Of a stretch of 64,000 bases of DNA, positions 57,429 through 64,000 are shown piece after piece (the first letter of the stretch is position 1; each line of letters begins with the position of its first letter). This DNA is from Rhodobacterales bacterium RIFCSPHIGHO2_02_FULL_62_130 (GTDB lineage: Bacteria > Pseudomonadota > Alphaproteobacteria > Rhodobacterales > Rhodobacteraceae). The stretch is from assembly GCA_001828855.1 (NCBI GenBank), contig MHZT01000051.1:62001-126000 (forward strand), written 5' to 3'. A model generated the notes under the pieces. That model searched no databases. It saw nothing but the letters and a program-made list of their open reading frames with translations, and was not told the origin of the DNA. Both the position numbers and the translations under genes were made by a program.

Positions 57429-57497
57429 TTCATCTTGGCGAAAATACTCCACGGGGGACGCGGCCCAAGGGCCGCGCGGGGGTGTGAAACCCCCGCT
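57429..57497 (+). repeat. Dispersed repeat A, copy 3, with two hairpins
   Basis: The core TTCATCTTGGCGAAAATACTCC (57429-57450) is followed by CGCGGCCC-AA-GGGCCGCG and by GGGGGT-GTGAA-ACCCCC. Position after a plus-strand gene is the same as for the copies at 26924 and 48138. Confidence 0.75.
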
Positions 57498-57515
57498 CTC
57501 CGCCAGCCAGAGGCG

Positions 57516-57773
57516 TTAACCCAGATCCTTGGGTGCAGGCTCGGGCCGTTCGATCCGGTAGCTGCCCTCGGACAGGTTCAGCGCCGCGCGCAGGTCGTTG
57601 ATCTGCGACAGGGACAGGGTAATCCGCACCGGCTCATCCGTGCGCGGGTCAACCTGTTCGACCACCACGCATTCGGCATAGGTCTCGATGATGATATCTT
57701 CCTGCAAGGGGGCTGGCCCCTCGTCGATCAGGGTGATTACGGTCGCGTCAAAGTCGTGCTCTATGGTGAACAT
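57516..57773 (-). CDS. Conserved hypothetical protein of 85 residues
   Basis: An acidic cytoplasmic protein, predicted mixed beta then helix (TIEHDFDATVITLIDEG, IIIETYAECVVVEQVD, LSLSQINDLRAALNL). It ends in a charged, proline-rich tail. No catalytic motif is recognisable. The start at 57773 is the first ATG; the coding bias on this strand is good. It stands alone between the DUF167 gene and the divergent M48 gene. Confidence 0.68.
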   Translation of the reverse strand: MFTIEHDFDATVITLIDEGPAPLQEDIIIETYAECVVVEQVDPRTDEPVRITLSLSQINDLRAALNLSEGSYRIERPEPAPKDLG

Positions 57774-57904
57774 TCCGTCATGCTAGGGCGAAGTTCTGCA
57801 AGGCTCAAGCCCGAAGGCGGCGGGGTTTCGCTGTTTGGGGCTTGTCCCCTTTCGCCTCGGCATGGATTTGTTATGTCTGACGGCAAAACGGGCAGGAGAA
57901 AGCC

Positions 57905-58627
57905 ATGATTTCGGCAAGATGGGTGGCGGTTTGCGTCGTGGCAGCACTGGTGGCGGGCTGCACCACACCTGTTGCCTATGCGCCTGAACCTGTGCCGGTT
58001 GTCGTCGATGCTGGCTCCACCCTGTCGGGTCCGGCGGCGATGGCGGCGTTTCGGCAGGTGGCCAGCCAAATTGAGCCGATTGCCGAGTCGATGTGCCGCA
58101 CCGAAGGCAATGCCGCCAATTGCGATTTCCGCATTGTGATCGACGATCGTCCGAACCAGCCGCCCAACGCCTTTCAAACGCTGGACAATTTTGGCCGCCC
58201 CATCCTTGCCTTTTCGGTCGCGCTGATTGCGGATGCGCGCAATGTCGACGAGCTGGCCTTCGTCATCGGCCATGAGGCCGCGCATCACATCGCGGGCCAT
58301 ATCCCGCAGGCCCGTCAAAGCGCGCTGCAGGGTGCCTTGATTGCCGGAATTCTGGCAGAGGCGGCAGGCGGCGGGCGGGCCGAGATCGAGGCCGCGCAGC
58401 GCACCGGCGCAACAGTCGCCGCGCGCAGCTATTCAAAAGAGTTCGAGCTGGAGGCCGATGCCTTGGGGGCCGAGATTGCCTTCCACGCGGGGTTTGACCC
58501 GTTGCGCGGGGCGGATTTCTTTGATCGTCTGCCCGATCCGGGCGACCAGTTTCTTGGCACTCACCCCACGAATGCCGCCCGCAAGGCTGCCGTGGCGAGG
58601 GTGGTTGCACGACTTCGCGGGTATTGA
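57905..58627 (+). CDS. M48 family metalloprotease, lipoprotein
   Basis: A 240-residue zinc protease. The lipobox LVAG-C19 predicts anchoring to the periplasmic face of a membrane. The active site is HEAAH at 123-127, and the third zinc ligand is probably E181 in KEFELEADALG. The C terminus carries the conserved THPTNAARKAAV. It is short, with only the M48 core, like the BepA/LoiP-type quality-control peptidases without TPR repeats. An FNR-type box lies at its stop codon, serving the next gene. Confidence 0.88.
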   Translation: MISARWVAVCVVAALVAGCTTPVAYAPEPVPVVVDAGSTLSGPAAMAAFRQVASQIEPIAESMCRTEGNAANCDFRIVIDDRPNQPPNAFQTLDNFGRPILAFSVALIADARNVDELAFVIGHEAAHHIAGHIPQARQSALQGALIAGILAEAAGGGRAEIEAAQRTGATVAARSYSKEFELEADALGAEIAFHAGFDPLRGADFFDRLPDPGDQFLGTHPTNAARKAAVARVVARLRGY

Positions 58628-58637
58628 TCTGTATCAA
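58624..58637. promoter_or_regulatory. FnrL-type box upstream of DUF6455 gene
   Basis: TTGATCTGTATCAA is a perfect FNR half-site pair (TTGAT-N4-ATCAA), centred about 69 bases before the DUF6455 start codon, consistent with activation under low oxygen. Confidence 0.7.
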
Positions 58638-58699
58638 GGCGCCGCGCGGGGCGGGCAAGGCACTCTGAGCGGCATGGGCCGATACTATGGGGGGTTGCC

Positions 58700-58960
58700 A
58701 TGATGATGGGCTATGTCGATGCGCCACGAGCTTGGGGCTATACCCGCGGCATGGCGCGGGTTTTGGGGGTGAACCTGACCTCTGCCGTGGTCGAAGGCTG
58801 GCTTAGCCGGGAAGAACTGGCCGATCTGGTGCAGCGCTGTGAGGACTGCGTCTGCACGGAAAAATGCACGGCTTGGCTTGCGCGCACCGTCACGGCCGAG
58901 GCCGCCCCCGCCTTTTGTCCGAACAAGGCCGCGATCGAGGCGCTGGGACCAGAGCATTAG
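58700..58960 (+). CDS. DUF6455 family protein
   Basis: An 86-residue protein. A conserved cysteine cluster lies at about 48-72 (CEDCVCTEKCTAWL, then FCPNKAAIE), which could bind a metal or an iron-sulfur cluster. DUF6455 is widespread in Rhodobacterales and has no assigned role. A perfect FNR box upstream points to oxygen-dependent expression. Three ATG codons stand close together (58700, 58703, 58709), and the exact start is uncertain. Confidence 0.8.
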   Translation: MMMGYVDAPRAWGYTRGMARVLGVNLTSAVVEGWLSREELADLVQRCEDCVCTEKCTAWLARTVTAEAAPAFCPNKAAIEALGPEH

Positions 58961-59041
58961 GCGTGCCACAACCGTTCTGAGATGTGTTGCAACTGTCCAA
59001 GGCCACTTTTCGCTGCAGGCTGGGGCAGGTAGTCTGCAGCC

Positions 59042-59395
59042 ATGAAACAAATCGAAGATGTCGTGCGGGATCGCGGATCGCGCTATGCCGTGTCCGGTGG
59101 CCCTGTGCAGAGTCGCGCGGGTGTGGACGGATTTCTGACTGATCTCAAGCGCGCCAAGAAATACGCCAAGGCCACCCACAACACCTGGGCCGTTGTGCTG
59201 TCCGATGGCGGTGCGGTGAAGAATGATGACGGCGAGTCCGGGGCTGGCGCGGTGATCCTCAAGATGCTGGAACGCGCGGGGTTGGTGGATCATATCGTGG
59301 TGGTGACACGCTGGTATGGCGGGGTGCATCTGGGCGGCGACCGCTTTGCCCATGTGGTCACTTCGGTGCGGGCCTATCTGGCGGCGCTGGGCTAG
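59042..59395 (+). CDS. Short YigZ/IMPACT-like protein
   Basis: A 117-residue protein corresponding to the N-terminal IMPACT/YigZ domain: KKYAKATHNTWAVVL, then DDGESGAGAVILKMLE and VVVTRWYGGVHLGGDRFAHV. Full YigZ proteins have about 200 residues with a second ferredoxin-like domain, which is missing here. Function in bacteria is not settled. No frameshift remnant follows, so it seems a natural short form. Confidence 0.82.
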   Translation: MKQIEDVVRDRGSRYAVSGGPVQSRAGVDGFLTDLKRAKKYAKATHNTWAVVLSDGGAVKNDDGESGAGAVILKMLERAGLVDHIVVVTRWYGGVHLGGDRFAHVVTSVRAYLAALG

Positions 59396-59451
59396 GGCTG
59401 GACAGACTGCCCGCGCTTGGGCCAGATGCCGCAAGGGAATGCGGGGGGGCC

Positions 59452-59814
59452 ATGCTGAAGATTCTGACAGCCGAGGTGCGGCGCTTTGGCAATACCGCAA
59501 AATGGTCGTGGCAGGGCTGGGTTGCGGCCTGGGCCACCGAAAAATCCCTGCGACAATGGACGGTTGTGAACATTCTCTCGGCCGCGCTGGCCTTTTCTTT
59601 GGACCTGAGCAGCGGCGAACGGGCCTTGATCCTTGCGCTGGGTCTGTTGGTGCTGGCGGCGGAACTGGTCAACACCGCGCTGGAGGAAATCGTCGATCTG
59701 GTTATCTCAGAGCAACACCCGCGAGCGGGCAAGGCCAAGGATTGCGGTTCTGCCGCCGTTGCCTTGACGGCGATTGCGGGGGGCGTGGCGTGGCTGGTGG
59801 TGCTTATCGGCTAG
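59452..59814 (+). CDS. dgkA: Diacylglycerol kinase
   Basis: An inner-membrane kinase of 120 residues that returns diacylglycerol to phosphatidic acid. Three helices are visible, with the catalytic and metal segment AELVNTALEEIVDL near 75-90 and the conserved EKSLRQWTV and KAKDCGSAAV regions. Length and motifs fit DgkA. The 3-prime end overlaps the convergent DCC gene by 11 bases. Confidence 0.93.
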   Translation: MLKILTAEVRRFGNTAKWSWQGWVAAWATEKSLRQWTVVNILSAALAFSLDLSSGERALILALGLLVLAAELVNTALEEIVDLVISEQHPRAGKAKDCGSAAVALTAIAGGVAWLVVLIG

Positions 59815-60172
59815 GTCGCTGGCGGCGCAGATGCGCGCGGTAGATCACGGGCGCCAATATCCGGTCATAGACAAGGCAGGTCACCGGATGGATCAGCGGC
59901 AGCGCCGTGATCCGCGCCAGCCAACGCATATGCGGCAATTCCTGCCAAAGCGCCTGAAACGCCGGTATGCCCGACAAAAGCTGCCCCTTGTGCAGCACAT
60001 GCAAGCGGCGCGCGGCCTGATCGGGGGTCAGCCCCCAAGCATTGGCCTGTGCCAAGCCGTCAAACCGGATCGGCAGATTGTTGGCATTGGCACGGCGCGC
60101 GTAGGCGTCGATTTCGAACCGGCATACCGGACAGGTCTCATTGTAAAGAACGCGGGTGTCGTCTTCCATCAT
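59804..60172 (-). CDS. DCC family thiol-disulfide oxidoreductase (DUF393)
   Basis: A 122-residue thioredoxin-like protein with the redox motif CPVC at residues 14-17 (LYNETCPVCRFEID) and the family C terminus LVYDRILAPVIYRAH. The likely role is thiol redox chemistry; partner unknown. No signal peptide. It follows the haem-copper-like gene on the same strand after 47 bases. Confidence 0.83.
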   Translation of the reverse strand: MMEDDTRVLYNETCPVCRFEIDAYARRANANNLPIRFDGLAQANAWGLTPDQAARRLHVLHKGQLLSGIPAFQALWQELPHMRWLARITALPLIHPVTCLVYDRILAPVIYRAHLRRQRPSR

Positions 60173-60219
60173 CTGAAAATAGGCCTGTGACGCAGAGTTT
60201 CAACGGCACCCGCGCCGGA

Positions 60220-60597
60220 TCAGACCTTGCTTCGCAGCAGGTTTGCCGCCCAGCAAAGCGCGCCCAAAGCTACGGCCCCTTCCGCAAAGGGAAAGATCGG
60301 CCCGATGCTGGCTGCGGCGACGCGGCCTGACATCATCAGGAACAGACCCACCAACAGCACCAGCGCCCCCACCTGATGCAGCCAGAAATGCGCCTTTGCC
60401 AGATTGCTGTCTGTCAGGCCGGGGATCACCCGATAGGCCAGACCGAACACTGTCATAAGGGTAAAGCCCAACAGGTTGATATGGGCGTGGACGGGCGCAA
60501 GCGTATGGTCGCCCGACCCGCCCATATAGCTGCCAAGCCCGATTCCCACGATAAGATAGATCGAACCGATACCCAGAAATCCGCGCGAGATATTCAT
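60220..60597 (-). CDS. Small four-helix membrane protein related to haem-copper/NnrS-type domains
   Basis: A 125-residue protein with four transmembrane helices (starting GFLGIGSIYLIVGIGLGSYMG). It contains HAHINLLGF near residue 38, the histidine pattern shared by cytochrome oxidase subunit I-like and NnrS proteins, and a second histidine in KAHFWLHQVGAL. It is far too short for an oxidase. A haem- or metal-associated membrane role is likely but unproven. ATG 60597 starts NISRGF. Confidence 0.78.
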   Translation of the reverse strand: MNISRGFLGIGSIYLIVGIGLGSYMGGSGDHTLAPVHAHINLLGFTLMTVFGLAYRVIPGLTDSNLAKAHFWLHQVGALVLLVGLFLMMSGRVAAASIGPIFPFAEGAVALGALCWAANLLRSKV

Positions 60598-60712
60598 GTG
60601 ACTGTCCCTTTATATAGCGCGGGTTGGCTCCCGCCCTGTCAGGATAGCACAAACTCTGGGCATTTCTCGAAAGATATGCGCTTGATACGGGTTTTCAAGT
60701 GTTGGCCGCAGC

Positions 60713-60955
60713 CTAAAGCGCCTTGTGGCTTCCGTCGCAAAATGCCCCGTTCTTGGAGTGTTTGCAGCCGCAAAGATAGGCGGTCTTGGTTTCCTCGACC
60801 ATCACTTTGGTCGGCACAAACGCGCTGCCCTTGTGGCTGCCATCGCAGAACGGCTGGTTTTTGGACTGTCCGCAAGCGCACCAGAAATAGGCTTTGCCGC
60901 CCTCCAGCTCGACAGCATAGGGGGACTTCTGGGCGATATGGGGGGCGTCAGACAT
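60713..60955 (-). CDS. Double CDGSH iron-sulfur protein
   Basis: An 80-residue protein with two CDGSH cluster-binding sites: C26-x-C28-x8-C37-x3-H41 and C62-x-C64-x8-C73-x3-H77. Each should hold a redox-active [2Fe-2S] cluster with a single histidine ligand. The MitoNEET-type fold is implied. No signal peptide, so cytoplasmic. Function unknown, probably redox sensing or iron-sulfur handling. The start at 60955 (SDAPHIAQKSP) is preferred over an upstream one. Confidence 0.9.
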   Translation of the reverse strand: MSDAPHIAQKSPYAVELEGGKAYFWCACGQSKNQPFCDGSHKGSAFVPTKVMVEETKTAYLCGCKHSKNGAFCDGSHKAL

Positions 60956-61053
60956 GGGGCTACTCCTGAGGGTTACATCCCTCAAGGCTGCTGCGCGCCA
61001 TGACCAAGGACAAGCGCCAGATCTGTGCGTTGATGCACGCCCCCTGCGCGCGG

Positions 61054-62442
61054 TTACGGATGACCGGTCAGGCTGCCCCAAAGATCGTATTCGCCCGCCT
61101 CGTCTACGGTGACGGTCACGATATCTCCGGCGGAAAGTGTCTCGAAGCCCTCGTCGATGAAGAGGTTGCCGTCGATTTCCGGCGCGTCGGCCTTGGTGCG
61201 GCAGGTGGCGCCGTCTTCGTCCACCTCGTCCACGATGACTTGCATCGTCTGGCCTACTTTAGCCGCCAGTTTCGCCTCGGAAATGGCTTGCGCCTTTTCC
61301 ATAAAGCGATCCCAGCGGTCCTGCTTTACCTCGGGGGCCACGTGGTCGGGCAGGTCATTGCTGCGCGCGCCCGCGACGTTTTCGTATTGGAAGCAGCCGA
61401 CGCGATCGAGTTGGGCCTCGTCCATCCAGTCCAGCAGGGTCTGGAACTCGGCCTCGGTTTCGCCGGGATAGCCGACGATGAAGGTCGAGCGCAGGGTGAT
61501 ATCGGGGCAATCGCGCCGCCATGCCGCGATTTCGTCCAGCGTCTTGGCTGCCGCCGCAGGGCGGGCCATCCGGCGCAGAACCTCGGGGTTCGCATGCTGG
61601 AAGGGGATGTCGAGATAGGGCAGGATCAGCCCCTCGGCCATCAGCGGGATCAGGTCGCGCACATGCGGATAGGGGTAGACGTAGTGCAGGCGGGTCCACG
61701 CGCCCAGACGCCCCAACTCACGCGCAAGATCGGTGATATGGGCGCGCACCTCGCCGCCCTTCCACGGGGACAGATCATGCTTGCGGTCCACGCCATAGGC
61801 GGATGTGTCCTGCGAAATCACCAGCAATTCCCGCACGCCCGCCTCGACCAGCTTTTCAGCCTCGCGCAGAACGGCATGGGCGGGGCGGCTTTGCAGTTTG
61901 CCGCGCATGTCGGGGATGATACAGAATTTGCACTTGTGGTTACAGCCTTCAGAGATCTTCAGATAGCTGTAATGCCGTGGCGTAAGGCTGACGCTGGAGG
62001 CCGGAAGCAGGTCGATAAACGGGTTCGGATCGGGCGGCACGGCGCGGTGAACCGCGTCCAGAACCGCCTCGTACTGGTGCGGTCCGGTCACGGCCAGAAC
62101 CTTCGGATGCGCGCCGGTGATATATTCGGGTTCCGCGCCAAGGCAGCCGGTCACGATGACGCGGCCATTTTCCTGCAAAGCCTCGCCAATCGCCTCAAGG
62201 CTTTCGGCCTTGGCACTGTCAAGGAACCCGCAGGTGTTCACGATCACCGCATCCGCGCCCTTGTAATCCGGGCTGATCGCATAGCCCTCGGCCCGCAGGC
62301 GGGTCAGGATGCGTTCGGAATCCACCAAGGCTTTGGGGCAGCCAAGGCTGACCATGCCGATGGTGGGCTGACCCTCGCGGCGGGTGTCAGGCACAAAGCT
62401 GCGGGCAAGGTCGGGGCGGAGGTTGGGCGGATTTTGTGACAT
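61054..62442 (-). CDS. rimO: Ribosomal protein S12 methylthiotransferase
   Basis: Radical-SAM enzyme of 462 residues that methylthiolates an aspartate of ribosomal protein S12. The UPF0004 domain has its cluster cysteines in [20 protein letters not shown] and VTGCLG. The radical-SAM triad is CNHKCKFC near 157-164. A C-terminal TRAM domain (about 385-450) binds RNA or substrate. The start at 62442 (SQNPPNLRP) is chosen; the longer frame runs into the spacer. Monocistronic appearance. Confidence 0.94.
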   Translation of the reverse strand: MSQNPPNLRPDLARSFVPDTRREGQPTIGMVSLGCPKALVDSERILTRLRAEGYAISPDYKGADAVIVNTCGFLDSAKAESLEAIGEALQENGRVIVTGCLGAEPEYITGAHPKVLAVTGPHQYEAVLDAVHRAVPPDPNPFIDLLPASSVSLTPRHYSYLKISEGCNHKCKFCIIPDMRGKLQSRPAHAVLREAEKLVEAGVRELLVISQDTSAYGVDRKHDLSPWKGGEVRAHITDLARELGRLGAWTRLHYVYPYPHVRDLIPLMAEGLILPYLDIPFQHANPEVLRRMARPAAAAKTLDEIAAWRRDCPDITLRSTFIVGYPGETEAEFQTLLDWMDEAQLDRVGCFQYENVAGARSNDLPDHVAPEVKQDRWDRFMEKAQAISEAKLAAKVGQTMQVIVDEVDEDGATCRTKADAPEIDGNLFIDEGFETLSAGDIVTVTVDEAGEYDLWGSLTGHP

Positions 62443-62898
62443 GGGCCTGCATATACAGGGGTTTGTCGCGGCAGGGTAGGGGGGCGTCCCGACTCGGGAC
62501 ATTTTGGCGGTATTTGAAATCAGAGGGTTAGCAGGCGGCTGTTAAGGGTTTCTTAGGCTTTGTGCGCGGCTGTGGCGAAAAGGCCCCCCGAAGAAGGCAG
62601 GTTTCGGCTTGGGTCAGGTCGACTTTATTTCATGGTTTCGCCTGCTGGCGCATCTATTCCGGTGCGGCGTTCAGAATGTCTTTACGCTTTCTGATGCAGG
62701 CTTGTCCGGCCATGCAAGGCGGTCTTGGCGATAGCGGTGTTGTTTCGTGGGCCTTGCGGCGGCGCAGAAGGTTCCGGCGGTGAGGGGAGGGGTTTGTGAA
62801 GCGTCGCGTGACGGCGAATTGATGCCAAGGGTTGTGCGGGCGCTTGTTTCGTTTCTGGACGGGCGTAGACTTTGTGCGGGTGGCTTTGGGAGGTGCTG
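62443..62898. other. 456-base intergenic region
   Basis: Divergent leaders of rimO and the AsmA gene. A possible degenerate match to repeat A (GGCGGTATTTGAAATCAGA) lies near 62511-62529. A frame at 62562-62783 has an Arg-rich end and no recognisable motif and is not supported as a gene. Confidence 0.6.
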
Positions 62899-64000
62899 AT
62901 GCGCTGGTTGGTCCGTTCGCTGTTTGCGCTGCTGGTTCTGGTCTTGCTTGGCGTCGGTGTGCTGTTCTTGATCCCTGCAGAACGGGTTGCGGCGCTGGCA
63001 ATTGCGAAGTTCAACGCGTTGACGGGGCGGGAGTTGGTGCTTTCCGGCGCGGTGCGGCCATCGTTCTGGCCGCAGTTGGGGGTGACCACAGGGCCGATCA
63101 GTGTCTCGAATGCGGACTGGTCGGATCAGGGGCCGATGGTGCAGGCCGAGGGGCTTTCGATCGGGCTGGATATGGCCGCGTTGCTGGGCGGCACGGTGAA
63201 AATCACCGGACTTGAGGCAATCGCGCCCAAGATCGTGCTGGAGCGCAGCAAGTCGGGCAAGGAAAACTGGGTTTTTGGCGGCGACAATGGCGGCGAGGTG
63301 ACAGGGGCTACGCCCGGCGTGGGGGCTGCCTTCACGCTGGATATGGGGGTGATCCGTGGCGGATCGATGTTGTTTGTCGATCATGGCACCGGCCAGCAGG
63401 TCGAGGTTTCGCAGATCGACGCCAAGGTTGCGATACCCGATTACGTCGGCGCCGCCAGCATTGATCTTGCGGCGGTGATGAACGGGCAGGCTTTTGCAGC
63501 GGTGGCAGAAGTCGGCGCTTTTCAGGCGTTTCTGGATGGCAAGGTGGTCCCGCTTGACCTGACGTTGTCGGCGGGGGCTGCCGAGGTGGCCTTTACGGGC
63601 CGCGCGGGCCACGGACCGCTTGAGGCCGAGGGCGATGTGACCGCCGATCTTGCCGATCTTGTGGCGATTTCGGCGCTGGCAGGAAGCTTGCCGCCCGCTT
63701 TGCCCAAAGGCTTTGGCGCTGACAAGGTGACCGTTGCGGGGGCCTTGACGGTGACGGCGAAACATTCGGCCCATCTGCGCGGCGGAACGGTGGTGCTGGA
63801 CGATAACAGCCTTGCGGTCGAGGCGGATCTGACCACGGCCGGCGACCGGCCCAAACTGTCGGCCAAAGTGGTGGCGGGCGATCTGGCCTTGGCCACCTTG
63901 ACGGGCGGAGGTGGAACAGGCGGCGCGCAGGCGGCGGGATGGCCGGACAGCCGGATTGATGTGGGGGCGCTTGGCGTGATCGACGCCGCGATTGCACTGA
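62899..64000 (+). CDS. AsmA family protein (5-prime part, truncated by window end)
   Basis: The reading frame is open from ATG 62899 to the end of the window, 367 residues so far. The N-terminal transmembrane helix at about 5-25 (LFALLVLVLLGVGVLFLIP) is followed by a periplasmic domain of repeated amphipathic beta strands with the AsmA pattern LTGRELVLSG, then GPISVSNADWSDQGPMVQAEGLSIGL. AsmA-like proteins bridge the envelope and help lipid transport or outer-membrane assembly. GGGAGG at 62888-62893 supports the start. The C terminus is outside the window. Confidence 0.85.
   Translation, partial: MRWLVRSLFALLVLVLLGVGVLFLIPAERVAALAIAKFNALTGRELVLSGAVRPSFWPQLGVTTGPISVSNADWSDQGPMVQAEGLSIGLDMAALLGGTVKITGLEAIAPKIVLERSKSGKENWVFGGDNGGEVTGATPGVGAAFTLDMGVIRGGSMLFVDHGTGQQVEVSQIDAKVAIPDYVGAASIDLAAVMNGQAFAAVAEVGAFQAFLDGKVVPLDLTLSAGAAEVAFTGRAGHGPLEAEGDVTADLADLVAISALAGSLPPALPKGFGADKVTVAGALTVTAKHSAHLRGGTVVLDDNSLAVEADLTTAGDRPKLSAKVVAGDLALATLTGGGGTGGAQAAGWPDSRIDVGALGVIDAAIAL

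Noticed and set aside
60690-60706. TTGATACGGGTTTTCAA near the CDGSH gene as an FNR site
   Set aside because: The half-sites are 7 bases apart instead of 4, so it does not fit the FNR consensus.
62562-62783. 73-codon frame before the AsmA gene
   Set aside because: Arg-rich ending, no ribosome-binding site and no recognisable motif.

Overview
The window is a gene-dense stretch of an alphaproteobacterial chromosome, most likely Rhodobacterales (Rhodobacteraceae). The evidence is a high GC content, typical family members (ThuEFGKAB, DUF6455, DUF1467, DUF3775, a short CTP-synthetase-like membrane protein), two FnrL-type TTGAY-N4-RTCAA boxes, TTTGCAAA motifs upstream of prpE, and a dispersed intergenic repeat with the core TTCATCTTGGCNNAAATACTCC. 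No rRNA, CRISPR array, prophage or intact insertion sequence was seen. There is one tRNA, tRNA-Ala(CGC).

Layout. 1-3.4 kb: end of a membrane protein, a DUF3775 protein, thioredoxin TrxC, a NarX-like kinase/LuxR-type regulator pair and a tiny secreted protein. 3.5-7.5 kb: tRNA-Ala, peptidase T and two unrelated D-aminopeptidases (DapA type and DmpA type) in convergent overlap. 7.5-14.2 kb: a complete trehalose/maltose-type operon thuEFGKAB with its own promoter, operator-like palindrome, internal attenuator and terminator. 14.2-17.6 kb: an Fnr-boxed small membrane protein with cytochrome b561, an esterase and glyA. 17.8-26.9 kb: nadK, a phosphotransfer/NtrC-type pair, prpE, an outer-membrane barrel, malic enzyme maeB and a VOC-cupin protein. 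27.0-31.6 kb: a tightly overlapping nucleoside salvage operon cdd-deoA-deoB-add-upp. 31.6-39.1 kb: SPOR protein, a degenerate M48-like membrane protein, an acyl-CoA ligase, a DMT transporter, tdk and a DEAD-box helicase.

39.1-40.8 kb is the one small accessory-looking patch: a BrnA-like antitoxin homologue without a toxin, behind a perfect palindrome; a 130-bp inverted-repeat element; an AT-richer gene with a winged-helix-like C terminus; and a palindromic repeat. 40.8-50.9 kb: carB, an amino-acid permease, pabB-pabC, then aspS and a DUF1993 gene. aspS is the most unusual gene here. It carries an in-frame insertion of about 95 codons inside its GAD domain, in a tract of about 47% GC. 50.9-64 kb: the DUF1800/DUF1501 pair, acetyltransferase, orphan receiver protein, methylmalonyl-CoA epimerase, EI24 protein, nitroreductase, M48 lipoprotein, Fnr-boxed DUF6455 gene, YigZ-like protein, dgkA, DCC protein, CDGSH protein, rimO and a truncated AsmA gene at the edge.

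Functional threads: nucleoside and pyrimidine recovery (cdd, deoA, deoB, add, upp, tdk, carB), propionate handling (prpE, methylmalonyl-CoA epimerase, candidate PccR sites), trehalose uptake, and oxygen-responsive genes under FnrL-like boxes. All assignments come from reading the sequence and from family knowledge. No database search was run.
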